A stretch of 64,000 bases of DNA from Paenibacillus spongiae. Lineage in GTDB: Bacteria > Bacillota > Bacilli > Paenibacillales > Paenibacillaceae. Positions 25,011-33,956 of this stretch are shown here, piece after piece. Position 1 is the stretch's first letter. Each line of letters begins with the position of its first letter. The notes beneath the pieces are model-generated. The model saw nothing but the letters and a program-made list of their open reading frames with translations, was not told the DNA's origin and ran no database searches. The position numbers and the translations under genes are program-made. The stretch covers positions 6,868,501 through 6,932,500 of the forward strand of contig NZ_CP091430.1 of assembly GCF_024734895.1 (NCBI RefSeq). Reading direction: 5' to 3'.

Positions 25011-27560
25011 TTAGCAGCTAACCCAACGAACCTCCAGCGGCCCCGCTTCCATTTCCTTGGACCACTCGTAAATGGTTACCGTCCGCGACTCTCCCGGCAG
25101 CAGGTCAAAATAATGATCGCTCAGGCGAACATCGTCCGGCAGGTCGAAATGAACGGCGTGGACGAACGTATCGGCGGAGACGGTCACGTGCAGGTTCTCC
25201 CCGTCGCGCTCGCTTTCCGTGATCCGGACTCGGACTTCCGGCAGCGCCAGCGTTCGGAAATCCCCGGGACGAAGGACGGCGGGCTGCAGCCGGCCTGGAT
25301 TCAGAAGCGGAATCGCAACGCAGAGGCCGGCTTCGCCGCCCGCTTCCTTCGCAAAACGGTGAACGACGCCGCGGGAACGGGCGGGAATGGCCACTTCCGC
25401 CACGGCTGTCCTGCGGATGCGGCCGTCGTACGACATAAACCCGCATTCGAGTCTCTCTTGGATCGGCGCATCCGTCTCGTTCACGGCCGTCACCTCCACC
25501 GTGCCCGCCTGCTCCCTAAGAATCAACTTCCGAGGGGCGAAGGCGCGCTTGACGCCGTAGTAGGACAGCTTTCTTTTCAAATAGTAATCGATAATCGTCC
25601 AGCCGACCTCTCCCCAGCAATCGTTGTACATCCAGAACAGCGCGCCGGAGCAGAACGCCTTGCTGCGGATCGATTCCAGCGAATACTGGTACATCAGGCT
25701 TTGGCATAGCCCTGCGTACAGCAAATATTCGTTCAGCGTCAAATCGTCCCGGTCCGCGTAATGCTTGCGGATGCCGGCCAAGACGGTATCTTTCTCGAAG
25801 GTATTCGTATGAAGCGCCCATGTACGGCTGCTCGTATCGATCTCGGCGCCGCCGAAGTAGGTTTCGATGCTAGAGTAGCGGCACGGCCCGATGTAGCCGT
25901 ATTCGGAGACGAACTTGGCCTGCACCTCGTCATAGATCTCGGGCGTGATCCGCCGCTCCATATCGGGATTCATCGTCCCGTCATGCCAGTGATGCCTGTC
26001 GCCGGAAGCATTGCCGTTCGGCTGCCTCCCGCCATACGGCGAGCTGTTCCAATATGGAATATGCGGGCAGTTCTTGCGGATAAGCTCGGGCGCGATTTCG
26101 TTATAGATTACCGCACCGCCGTAGAACCTTGGATGGCGCGAAGCGTTCCACCATTCGTCGAAGCCCCAGTGATTCTCGTTGTTGCCGCACCAGAGCGCAA
26201 GCGAAGCATGGTTGCGCAGCCGCCGGGTCTGGTAGTCGATTTCGCGTGCCGTCTCTTCCCGGAACCAGGGCAGATGATCGGGATATTTGCCGCAGGAAAA
26301 CATGAAATCATGCCAGATGAGAATGCCATACTCGTCGCACTTTTCGTAGAAAATGTCCCGCTCATAGATGCCGCCGCCCCATATCCGCAGCATGTTGAAG
26401 TTCGCATCCCGGGCTTCGCGAACGAGCGTATCGTATTTCTCGTCGCTTACGCGGGAGACGACCGAGTCGGCCGGAATCCAGTTGCCGCCTTTGGCGAAGA
26501 GCTGCACGCCGTTCACCTCGAACGTGAACTGCCGCTCCCGCTCGCCTGAAGCATTACTCCCGGAAGCTGCGACCAGCTCCGTGTTAAGATGAAGCGTTCG
26601 GATGCCGATTCGGAACTCGGGGTATGCCATGGTTTCGCCATTTGCGCGGATGGACGCCCGAACCGTGTACAGCGGCTGTTCTCCCATGCCGTTCGGCCAC
26701 CACAGCGCAGCGTCGGGGATAACGGCTTCAAGCTCGATATAATTAAAGCCCGAGCGAAGGCATACTTGCTTCGAAAGCTTCGCAGCAGCCGTACTGTCGG
26801 GTCCCAGCAGCTCGACCGTCAAGTCGGCTTCCCTGGTTTGGAAAGGATGGGCGTTGTCCGCCTCCACCTCAAACCGGACGACGGCGCTCGGCTCTATCGT
26901 TGCCGTCACCGCGCTGATGCTCCGGATGCGGACCTCGCTCTGCGCGTCGAGCCATACGCCGCCCGCGATTCCGCATGTCGCCACGCGCGGCCCCCAATCC
27001 CATCCGTAGACGAACTGCGCTTTTCTGATGTTGGCTCGCCGCTCGTCCCCCCGCTTGCGGATCGCCTCGTTCTCCATCATCGCGAGCGTGCCCTCCGTCA
27101 TGGCGATATCCTGCTCGGATACGTGCTCAAGCCCCGACGTTACGCGGATGAGCAGATCGTTATCCCCTTCGCCGAGCAGCTCCCGGACGTCTGCCGTGAA
27201 CGGGTAGAAGGCGCTTCGATGATGGCCGAGATGAACGCCGTTCAGCCATATATCGGCCTCGGAATCCAGCGATTCGATATGCAGCGCGATCCGTTCGCGC
27301 TGCAGAATGTCAGCCGTCAGCCGAAAGCTCTTGGCGAACCACCAGGATTTCTTCTCCGTCCATTCGCTCGCGAAGCAATTGTCCGCGACAAGCGGCTCCT
27401 GAATCAGCCCGTGCTCGATCAGAGGCATATGAATATCGCAGGGAAGCGTTGGCACGGCCAGCCAATCCGCTTGCTTGCTTCTTATGCTCGGAGCCTTCGA
27501 AGGATCATAGGACAAATCCTCGAAGGTCAGCCGCCAATCTAAGTTCAAATCCACCTTCAT
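25011..27560 (-). CDS. Beta-mannosidase, glycoside hydrolase family 2
   Basis: An 849-residue cytoplasmic enzyme (no signal peptide) releasing mannose from the non-reducing end of beta-1,4-manno-oligosaccharides. The N-terminal sugar-binding domain starts LNLDWRLTFEDL, an immunoglobulin-like domain follows, and the TIM barrel spans about 330-680. The acid/base is E462 in WCGNNENHWGFDEWW and the nucleophile is E553 in VSEYGYIG. FWMYNDCWGEVGW is also typical of family 2 mannosidases. GGGAGAGG precedes the ATG. It is divergent from an AraC regulator at 27697. Together with the exported GH26 enzyme in this window it gives a route for mannan fragments, if they are imported. Confidence 0.92.
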   Translation of the reverse strand: MKVDLNLDWRLTFEDLSYDPSKAPSIRSKQADWLAVPTLPCDIHMPLIEHGLIQEPLVADNCFASEWTEKKSWWFAKSFRLTADILQRERIALHIESLDSEADIWLNGVHLGHHRSAFYPFTADVRELLGEGDNDLLIRVTSGLEHVSEQDIAMTEGTLAMMENEAIRKRGDERRANIRKAQFVYGWDWGPRVATCGIAGGVWLDAQSEVRIRSISAVTATIEPSAVVRFEVEADNAHPFQTREADLTVELLGPDSTAAAKLSKQVCLRSGFNYIELEAVIPDAALWWPNGMGEQPLYTVRASIRANGETMAYPEFRIGIRTLHLNTELVAASGSNASGERERQFTFEVNGVQLFAKGGNWIPADSVVSRVSDEKYDTLVREARDANFNMLRIWGGGIYERDIFYEKCDEYGILIWHDFMFSCGKYPDHLPWFREETAREIDYQTRRLRNHASLALWCGNNENHWGFDEWWNASRHPRFYGGAVIYNEIAPELIRKNCPHIPYWNSSPYGGRQPNGNASGDRHHWHDGTMNPDMERRITPEIYDEVQAKFVSEYGYIGPCRYSSIETYFGGAEIDTSSRTWALHTNTFEKDTVLAGIRKHYADRDDLTLNEYLLYAGLCQSLMYQYSLESIRSKAFCSGALFWMYNDCWGEVGWTIIDYYLKRKLSYYGVKRAFAPRKLILREQAGTVEVTAVNETDAPIQERLECGFMSYDGRIRRTAVAEVAIPARSRGVVHRFAKEAGGEAGLCVAIPLLNPGRLQPAVLRPGDFRTLALPEVRVRITESERDGENLHVTVSADTFVHAVHFDLPDDVRLSDHYFDLLPGESRTVTIYEWSKEMEAGPLEVRWVSC

Positions 27561-27639
27561 GCGTCAGCCTCTCCCTTATTCGAATATTCCTTTCTATTGA
27601 TAAGCTATCATGACAGGCTTCATTCTTTCTCCATTTGGG

Positions 27640-27670
27640 TTGATACAGATTTGCTCTCTATTGATATAAT
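27640..27670 (+). promoter_or_regulatory. Candidate promoter of AraC regulator gene
   Basis: TTGATA (27640-27645) and TATAAT (27665-27670) lie 19 bases apart, 26 bases before the start codon. The long spacer suggests the promoter may need help from an activator. Confidence 0.4.
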
Positions 27671-27696
27671 GGAATGAATCGCGAGGAGGCGTGCGG

Positions 27697-28542
27697 ATGC
27701 TGAATTTGAAGGTGGAGGATTTAATCGATCCGGAGCTGGAGACGGCGTTCTTTTATCACCGGAAATTGAAATATTGGACGATTACCCACGATCACGACTT
27801 CTACGAATGCTTCCTGGTGACGGAAGGGACCGTATACCACGTGGTGAACGGCGTCAGGCAAACGCTCCGCGCAGGAACGCTTGTATTCATACGGCCGCAT
27901 GACGTTCACAGCTATGAACGGTATGAGAATGAAGAGGTCGAGCTCCTTAACATCAACTTTCGCGTGTCGATGATGCATTCCGCTTTCGCCTACCTGGGGG
28001 AGGGAATCGATTCCGCCGGCTTGACGGAAGCCGCGCTGCCCCCTTCCCGGCTGCTCGGAACGGAGGACATGAGAGCGATTCTCCGCTACTATGAACGGAT
28101 CGGCGGTGCGTACCCCGGCAACAAAGCCGAGGCCCGCGCGTTCGCAAGAAGCATGCTGACAGCTATTTTGCAGCTTCTTGTGCCTGCCCGCCAGGACTCC
28201 GGCCCGGATGTGCCGGGCTGGTTGAACGAGCTGCTTGCCGAGATGCGCAAGAGGGAGCGTTTCGCAGAAGGAACTGCTGCCTTCTACCGGCTCGCCCCTT
28301 ACACGGTCGAACACGTCTGCCGGGAGATGAAGAAGCACTTCGGGATTACGCCGACCGAATGGATCAACGAGCAGCGGCTGTCTTACGCCGCGCTATCGCT
28401 TGCCCACAGCGAGGCAGGCATTCTCGATATATGCATGGATTGCGGCTTCTCCAGCCTCAGCTACTTCTACAAAACATTCGCCAAGCGCTTCGGTTCGACG
28501 CCCGCCCAATACCGGGCGAAACAGATGACGGCTATCCCTTGA
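27697..28542 (+). CDS. AraC-family transcriptional regulator with cupin sensor
   Basis: 281 residues from the ATG at 27697, placed by GAGGAGG seven bases upstream; a GTG two codons earlier is too close. The N-terminal cupin contains ITHDHDFYECFLVTEG and LVFIRPHDVHSYER. The C-terminal HTH includes VEHVCREMKKHFGITPTEW and ILDICMDCGFSSLSYFYKTF, ending GSTPAQYR. It is divergent from the beta-mannosidase gene, which it probably activates in response to a mannose-type sugar. Confidence 0.9.
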   Translation: MLNLKVEDLIDPELETAFFYHRKLKYWTITHDHDFYECFLVTEGTVYHVVNGVRQTLRAGTLVFIRPHDVHSYERYENEEVELLNINFRVSMMHSAFAYLGEGIDSAGLTEAALPPSRLLGTEDMRAILRYYERIGGAYPGNKAEARAFARSMLTAILQLLVPARQDSGPDVPGWLNELLAEMRKRERFAEGTAAFYRLAPYTVEHVCREMKKHFGITPTEWINEQRLSYAALSLAHSEAGILDICMDCGFSSLSYFYKTFAKRFGSTPAQYRAKQMTAIP

Positions 28543-28558
28543 GCCGGCAAGCAGGGTC

Positions 28559-28725
28559 CATGAACCGGTTGGTCGGACTAATGAACCGGTAAGCCCACTA
28601 ATGAAGCGGCAGGTTGGGCTAATGAACCGGTAAGCCCGGCTAATCAACCGGCAGGTTGGGCTAATGAACCGGTAAGCCCGGCTAATCAACCGGCAGGTTG
28701 GGCTTATGGGCCGGCAGGCCGGGCT
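28559..28725. repeat. 21-bp tandem repeats with a 42-bp higher-order unit
   Basis: Eight units are present. Two types alternate, AATGAACCGGTAAGCCCGG+CT and AATCAACCGGCAGGTTGGG+CT. The 42-base pair of types occurs twice without change (28621-28662 and 28663-28704). The array starts 16 bases after the AraC stop codon and is rich in AACCGG/CCGGTT-like half palindromes. Confidence 0.9.
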
Positions 28726-29148
28726 CACAACCGGGCATCGCTGCCGCGGCATTGCACCTCGAGAGCTCCCAGCGCCCGGTGCTGCGCTGCATGACGGTAA
28801 CCGGTTAACCGCATGCCCGATCCTAGATTTCGGATAAGCCGCAGCCGGCCGTTCGTCCGCAATAGCAAAAGTCCCGCCGATCGGCGGGACCTTATACTAA
28901 CCCTATATTGAAGCACATCATTGTCATCGTTGAACGTTCATTTGGCATATAACCGCGCTTCAATTCAATTCAATTGAATTCGATTCGCTTCGCTTCACAA
29001 CAAATAACACCTAGTAACACCTGGTAACACTAGTGTGTTAACGGACCTGTGATCCGCTATTGTAACATTCAAGAGCATTATTACTCTCGCTGCGGACCTG
29101 AGATCCCTTATTTGAGCCCAAATCCCCTCAAATCAATGAACCTGAAGC
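28726..29148. other. Intergenic region, no gene seen
   Basis: It contains a perfect palindrome GTCCCGCCGATCGGCGGGAC (28871-28890), followed on the minus strand by TTTTGCTATT. This may terminate minus-strand transcripts coming from the DUF4179 operon. Short fragments resembling the dispersed repeat (GCGGACCTGAGATCC and ACGGACCTGTGATCC) lie at about 29040-29110, before the full copy B. Confidence 0.5.
28869..28892 (-). terminator. Possible terminator, minus strand
   Basis: The GC-rich 20-base palindrome GTCCCGCCGATCGGCGGGAC is followed on the minus strand by TTTTGC. It lies about 330 bases beyond the DUF4179 gene. Confidence 0.4.
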
Positions 29149-29231
29149 ACATAACGAATCTGATGTCCGCAACCGCCGCAAATCGGACGAAATTCGGCGA
29201 ATAACGCATTCTATGTCTTCAACGCACCCCG
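29149..29231. repeat. Dispersed intergenic repeat, copy B
   Basis: It begins CATAACGAATCTGATGTCC and ends CTATGTCTTCAACGC, aligning with copy A at 21985-22075. Its right end overlaps the last codons of the DUF4179 gene (stop at 29219), so the element appears to supply that protein's C-terminus. Confidence 0.7.
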
Positions 29232-30241
29232 CTCCCCAATGGATTAACCGGTATCGATTGTTCCGGTACTTCACCCGGGTTCTCGGCATGAGGGTTCTCG
29301 GAGCTCTCGTACGGAACCAGGAAATACTTCTCGGATTCCAAGTCGATGGGAGCATAGCGGCTGTACGATTCTTCAGGCGAGATGGTCGAGGTTTCCAGCA
29401 GTACTTCCGTTCCCGATTCGCTTACGATTTTAAACCCTATGTGGTTGGCTTCTTCCGGCCAGTCATAGTAGAGCACCGTCGAGATTGGCGTCACGATCAT
29501 TTTCTCGAGATGTACGGTTTGTCCATTGCCAACGGGGACATCCTTGTTCAGAACGACTGTTTCGCTTGATGCCGCCAGCTGGTCGGTCGGAACCTCGATA
29601 TCGAAAACCCATGGGGTATCCACCGGAACGCCTTCCGAGTCGATGGTCGAGTCCAGGTTATCGAACTCCAGGTGAAACCGGACCGTTTCTCCGATCGGCA
29701 TGTCCGTCATCTGAATTTTATTATAAATCGTAAACTGCGATGAATTAACCTTGATCGATTGCTGAAGCCCGCCGCCCGTCAGCTCCTGTCCATTCATTTG
29801 AACATTTGGCCTTGGATGCATTCGGTAATGGAAATCGACCCCCTTCGCCGGCTCGAACGTCGAGCTGATGATCAGCTGACCGCTATCGGCCATCACTTCA
29901 TTCAATGTCCATTTCCCGAACTTATTCTCAGCCGTACTGCCAATCTCCGTCTTATAAGGGGTATAATCCGTCTTTTCATCCGCCAGGATGAATCCTTCAA
30001 CGAGTCCGCCGACAAACGGCACATTCGCGAACGACACCATTCCCGTGCTTAGCGAAATCCCCGCCGCCAGAATAACGGCTGCCGCAGCTCCCGCATATTT
30101 CTTCTTACGGCTGGGCTTCTGCTTCCTGATCTTCTTCAACACGCGGCGTTCCCAATTCTTCTTGTCGATGCTGGTAAGCTCCTGTTCTTCATATTGATTA
30201 ACATCCATGTCTGCATGATTGAGATCTTTATAAATTGACAT
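29219..30241 (-). CDS. DUF4179-type membrane protein, probable anti-sigma factor
   Basis: 340 residues from the ATG at 30241 (AGGGAG eight bases upstream). The N-terminal ~50 residues are cytoplasmic and charged (DKKNWERRVLKKIRKQK), followed by one membrane helix (YAGAAAAVILAAGISLSTGMV) and about 260 extracellular residues of beta-rich DUF4179 type. It starts 12 bases after the sigma-factor gene ends, the usual order for a sigma/anti-sigma pair, so it likely holds that sigma factor at the membrane. It lacks the His/Cys zinc motif of RsiW-type factors. The last residues (PLGSGVR) fall inside a dispersed repeat, so the C-terminus may have been altered. Confidence 0.75.
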   Translation of the reverse strand: MSIYKDLNHADMDVNQYEEQELTSIDKKNWERRVLKKIRKQKPSRKKKYAGAAAAVILAAGISLSTGMVSFANVPFVGGLVEGFILADEKTDYTPYKTEIGSTAENKFGKWTLNEVMADSGQLIISSTFEPAKGVDFHYRMHPRPNVQMNGQELTGGGLQQSIKVNSSQFTIYNKIQMTDMPIGETVRFHLEFDNLDSTIDSEGVPVDTPWVFDIEVPTDQLAASSETVVLNKDVPVGNGQTVHLEKMIVTPISTVLYYDWPEEANHIGFKIVSESGTEVLLETSTISPEESYSRYAPIDLESEKYFLVPYESSENPHAENPGEVPEQSIPVNPLGSGVR

Positions 30242-30253
30242 CGCGTTCACTCC

Positions 30254-30793
30254 CTAACCTTCATTATTGTTCAGCAAAAAATTTTTCAGCTTCTTCCGGC
30301 CTCTGGAAAGCTTGTTATGCACCCATGACTCCTTGGCATTGAATGCATGCGCAATTTCATGCGAAGGCGTACCTTCCAAATAATATTTCTCGAAAATGGC
30401 CCGTTCACTGTCGGTTAACTGCTCTAACAGCTCATCGACACGGCCTCGATCGGACGGTTCTTCCGCCTTCAGCATCGCGTCATCCCATTCCGAAACGGTA
30501 AACTGTTTATTTTGCAGGGTGATTTGTCTTCTTTGGTAATCGATCGCTTTATATTTGGCAATCGCCGCAATCCATTGTTTGAATGTGTTTTTATCCGGAT
30601 TGAAGCAGTGAATGTTATTCCATATCGCGAGAAGCACGTCGTCCATGCATTCCTCGCAATCCTGCTGCTGGTAGTTCAAGTGACGTTTAATAATCGCCGT
30701 AAGCAAGCCTCCATACTGAGCGATAATGAAGAGAATTGCTCTCTCATTCTTGTTCTTTATGTGTTGTACAACACTGTCTTCCGTGACTTTCAA
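30254..30793 (-). CDS. ECF-type RNA polymerase sigma factor
   Basis: 179 residues. Region 2 includes CEECMDDVLLAIWNNI and FKQWIAAIAKYKAIDYQRR; region 4 includes LTDSERAIFEKYYLEGTPSHEIA and VHNKLSRGRKKLKNFL. Regions 1.1 and 3 are missing, as in ECF factors. It is followed by the DUF4179 membrane protein, its probable regulator. The signal and regulon are unknown. Confidence 0.9.
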   Translation of the reverse strand: MKVTEDSVVQHIKNKNERAILFIIAQYGGLLTAIIKRHLNYQQQDCEECMDDVLLAIWNNIHCFNPDKNTFKQWIAAIAKYKAIDYQRRQITLQNKQFTVSEWDDAMLKAEEPSDRGRVDELLEQLTDSERAIFEKYYLEGTPSHEIAHAFNAKESWVHNKLSRGRKKLKNFLLNNNEG

Positions 30794-31020
30794 GGGTCCA
30801 CCTCTCCTTCCATTGCGTATTGGTACCTATCCAGTAATACGAAATGAATACGATAAATCTATCACAGAATGAAAAAAGAATAGCGGGATATTGTTGGGAA
30901 TGTTGAATCCGAGGCGCTTTCATAGCACAATGGGGACAAGAACGAAGTGACCAAGCGGTTGATGGCAGTAATCGTTCATATGGTTAAAATCAAGCCACAG
31001 CAATGACGGAGGTGAATGCC

Positions 31021-31737
31021 ATGTTCGCACAATGGCTGAAAGAATCCAAGTATACCGTGATCTTCAGCGGCGCCGGAATGAGTACGGAGAGCGGGGTGCC
31101 CGATTTTCGCTCATCGAAGGGATTATGGCAGGGACGAGATCCGCAATCGTTAGCCAGCACCGAGGCGATGGCTTACAACAAGAAGGAATTCGTCGCATTT
31201 TACCGGATGCGGATTCAGGCCTTGCAGTCGACCCATCCCCATCGGGGCTATGACGTTCTAAGCGCATGGGCGAACCAGCTGCAGCTGAAATCGATCATTA
31301 CCCAAAATACCGACGGTTTACACGAACAAGCCGGCAACGTGAATGTGCTTACCCTGCACGGAACGATTCGCCGGCTGCATTGCAATGCTTGCGGGACCGT
31401 ATATCCAACGGACGATTACTTCAACGATCGCTTATACTGCAGCTGTGGCGGCTTCATCCGCCCATCCGTCGTGTTATTCGGCGAATCCTTGGATTCGCAT
31501 GTGCTGGCGGCGGCAGGCCGTGAGGCCCGGAAGGCGGATTTGTTTATTGTCCTAGGCTCTTCGCTGGTCGTCTCTCCCGCTAATTCATTCCCTGTCCTGG
31601 CCAAAGAACAGGGTGCAAAATTAGTCATCGTCAATCATGATCCAACTCCTCTGGATTCCATGGCAGATGTCGTTATAAACAAACGGAAAATTGGCGATGT
31701 CCTTCATGATGTTAATGAAGAGCTGGCATTGGATTAA
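31021..31737 (+). CDS. NAD-dependent protein deacylase, sirtuin family
   Basis: 238 residues from ATG 31021, chosen because GGAGG is eight bases upstream; an ATG six codons earlier overlaps that site. Sirtuins remove acetyl or other acyl groups from lysines using NAD. GAGMS (17-21), GVPDFRS, TQNTDGLH, catalytic His in LHGT, a four-Cys zinc site (CNAC and CSCGG), and GSSLVVSPA are all present. The length is normal for bacterial CobB-type enzymes. No acyl-CoA synthetase neighbours it; the next genes are an unrecognised protein and a kinase. Confidence 0.92.
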   Translation: MFAQWLKESKYTVIFSGAGMSTESGVPDFRSSKGLWQGRDPQSLASTEAMAYNKKEFVAFYRMRIQALQSTHPHRGYDVLSAWANQLQLKSIITQNTDGLHEQAGNVNVLTLHGTIRRLHCNACGTVYPTDDYFNDRLYCSCGGFIRPSVVLFGESLDSHVLAAAGREARKADLFIVLGSSLVVSPANSFPVLAKEQGAKLVIVNHDPTPLDSMADVVINKRKIGDVLHDVNEELALD

Positions 31738-31795
31738 GCGTGACCGTGCCCGGGTCTGATCAGGGTAGAACGGGCAGGAACGGAGGAGGGTTATC

Positions 31796-32440
31796 TTGAG
31801 TCATCCCCAAGCATATGGGACATTCGCCAGACGAGGCGGCCATACGTTTCGAACCTCGGCATATATTCAGTGGGGCGACTCCAAGAAATCTATTGGAGCC
31901 AGCTTGCTGCTGAACCCCGGATCGGCCGACTTCAATCATGCCCATCATCCCGGCTTAATGGAGACGCTGCATACCTCCATGCAAGCGAGCGGCGCGATCA
32001 AGCCCGATCCGACGATGGAGCAGCTGATCCTTTTTCTTGAAGCGATTTATGGAGGTGAGACTCCCCTGACCGGTCGCTTCCATCTGTATAACCTGTTCAA
32101 TCTTCAAAATGCAAAGTCCGTCCATGCCGTCGATCAGTTCGAAGCTTTGGTTCATTCCGACGTGTGCGGCATCCGGGATTCATTGATTCCTATAGGCGAG
32201 CTGCAGAGCCATCCGTGGCTCCTGATCGGCTGGGGGGTTGAACGGCGGGCAAGCTGGAACAATCTCGAGCTCAGCAAAAGAGGCTGGCTTGACTTGATCA
32301 GTCAAGCGGGGGTTCCTTTTTTCGGGAAAATGCACCCTAAACACAATAACTACTACCATCCCTGCCCGCGTATTCCGACTCGCCGCCCAGACATGTTGAA
32401 TGATCTCGTCGCGATCTATAAGGAGCAATTTGGCTCTTAA
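31796..32440 (+). CDS. Uncharacterised cytoplasmic protein
   Basis: 214 residues starting at TTG 31796 after GGAGGAGGG. I do not recognise the family. Visible features are an N-terminal YGTFARRGGHTFRTS, an ASLLLNPGSADFNH strand-loop that could be a nucleotide- or phosphate-binding turn, LLIGWGVERR, and a His/Pro-rich end (MHPKHNNYYHPCP). There is no signal peptide or membrane helix. It starts 58 bases after the sirtuin gene on the same strand and may be cotranscribed. Confidence 0.7.
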   Translation: MSHPQAYGTFARRGGHTFRTSAYIQWGDSKKSIGASLLLNPGSADFNHAHHPGLMETLHTSMQASGAIKPDPTMEQLILFLEAIYGGETPLTGRFHLYNLFNLQNAKSVHAVDQFEALVHSDVCGIRDSLIPIGELQSHPWLLIGWGVERRASWNNLELSKRGWLDLISQAGVPFFGKMHPKHNNYYHPCPRIPTRRPDMLNDLVAIYKEQFGS

Positions 32441-32564
32441 GCGCGCATGACCTCATAGCCTCTCTCCCATCCAAGATAAGAATATTATTCATGAGCTATA
32501 TGATTGAGGCAGTGTAATTCTCATAGGTTTAACCATTACAGGCCGTAAGGGGCGTGAACGGGCA

Positions 32565-33605
32565 ATGAAGCAAAAGTATCGCATCGATGAATCGATCTTG
32601 CTGGCGAAGCTCGATCAAGCATATGGCATACATACAGAGAGCCTGAGTTTTATCCCCATCGGGGACTCGGCTTATTCCTACCAGGTGAACGGGGCGTCCG
32701 GGGAACGGTTCTATCTGAAGCTGTTCGACCATGCGAACGATAGTCACCGCAGAGGCATCCTCCGCTTAAATCACTACTTGCCGCTAACGAGCCGTATGTA
32801 TCGGGAGGGGCTTTTTCGCCATCTTACCTATCCGATCAAAACGCTGCGCGACGAATTCACCGTAGCCTTAAGCGATTGTACGGTTGCATTATTTAATTAT
32901 ATTGAAGGAGAAACATTAGCAGAGGCATATCCTTTTTCGAATACGATTCTCGAATCCATCGGCATGTCGGTAGCCCGGCTTCAGCAGATCACCCCTGACA
33001 TCGGCCAATCGACGCTGATGACCGAAGCCTATGACGTTTCCTTCGTGCCCGATCTGGACAAATGTATGGCATATCTTGAAGGCATTGAAACATCGGATGA
33101 TCCCATCACGCAATCGCTAATCGAACAAGTACTCCCGAGAAAAACCGAAATCGGCGATATGCGGAGTCATATTCGTCGGCTTCGTGAAGCAGCTTTGGCA
33201 CAGCCGAAAGAGATGGTGCTGTCTCACGGCGATTTGTGGGGAGGGAACTTGATCTATGCCGAGAACGAGCTCTATCTGCTGGATTGGGAGTCCGCTCAGC
33301 TTGCGCCGCGTGAACTCGATATGATCGGATACATCGGGGAGGAGTTCGAAGCATTCTATTCCGCTTATGTGCGGCAGCTCAGCCGATCCGTAACGGTTGA
33401 TTTCGATGTGATTCGATTCTATTGCTATCGGAATCAGCTTCGAAACCTGACGAATTGGTTGATGAACATTCTTTACAGAAATTTGGTCACCGAACAGAGA
33501 GAAAACGATCTGGAAATGATTCTGTACCACTGCATGAACCGGTGGGAGGGTATCGAGCCTCGGATTCAAATTGCAGAAGCTGTATGGAAGAAAATGAACG
33601 GTTGA
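32565..33605 (+). CDS. Aminoglycoside phosphotransferase (APH)-family kinase
   Basis: 346 residues with the APH/choline-kinase fold. An ATP-lobe segment SFIPIGDSAYSYQV with YLKLF, the Brenner motif VLSHGDLWGGNLI (catalytic Asp, metal-binding Asn), and LYLLDWES (second metal Asp) are all in place. The pattern is close to spectinomycin phosphotransferase-like proteins, but the family also includes kinases for sugars, amino acids and lipids, so resistance cannot be concluded. Confidence 0.85.
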   Translation: MKQKYRIDESILLAKLDQAYGIHTESLSFIPIGDSAYSYQVNGASGERFYLKLFDHANDSHRRGILRLNHYLPLTSRMYREGLFRHLTYPIKTLRDEFTVALSDCTVALFNYIEGETLAEAYPFSNTILESIGMSVARLQQITPDIGQSTLMTEAYDVSFVPDLDKCMAYLEGIETSDDPITQSLIEQVLPRKTEIGDMRSHIRRLREAALAQPKEMVLSHGDLWGGNLIYAENELYLLDWESAQLAPRELDMIGYIGEEFEAFYSAYVRQLSRSVTVDFDVIRFYCYRNQLRNLTNWLMNILYRNLVTEQRENDLEMILYHCMNRWEGIEPRIQIAEAVWKKMNG

Positions 33606-33956
33606 ATTATAGGGGCCTAGCATTCGCGATTTCTGAATACACGTTCAGTTGTCCAAGATGCGGGCCCCTCTGTGTGTGTCTATCTGGCTTGGCTCAAGCC
33701 AGAAGCCTATCCCTTCATGAGAACCAATCTTCAAGTTTGATTTCTCCCCTCCCAAAGTCTACGTATTTCCATAGCACAGTGACTTTGTTCACTGCAGCAC
33801 TCCCCATGAGGGGATACAATAATCGTTACGCCCCCTCCACTTGGATAGGAAGGGCTAGGCTTATCCGCGTGCCGCCTCTCGCTATTCGGCATGAAGCGGG
33901 ACGTACGACTTTCTGCTGGCGGCAATATGCATGGAAGGACAAGGGTAGTGCGATTT
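33606..33956. other. Intergenic region before the MerR gene
   Basis: It holds a hairpin with arms AGGGGCC (33611-33617) and GGGCCCCT (33662-33669) and an inner CTGAA/TTCAG. This may end the kinase transcript, though there is no T-run. A second short hairpin TGGCTTGGCTCAAGCCA lies near 33686-33702. No gene is seen. Confidence 0.4.

Noticed and set aside
30908..30921. Cre-like GGCGCTTTCATA before the sirtuin gene
   Set aside because: Only one half of the site matches; the other half has too many differences.
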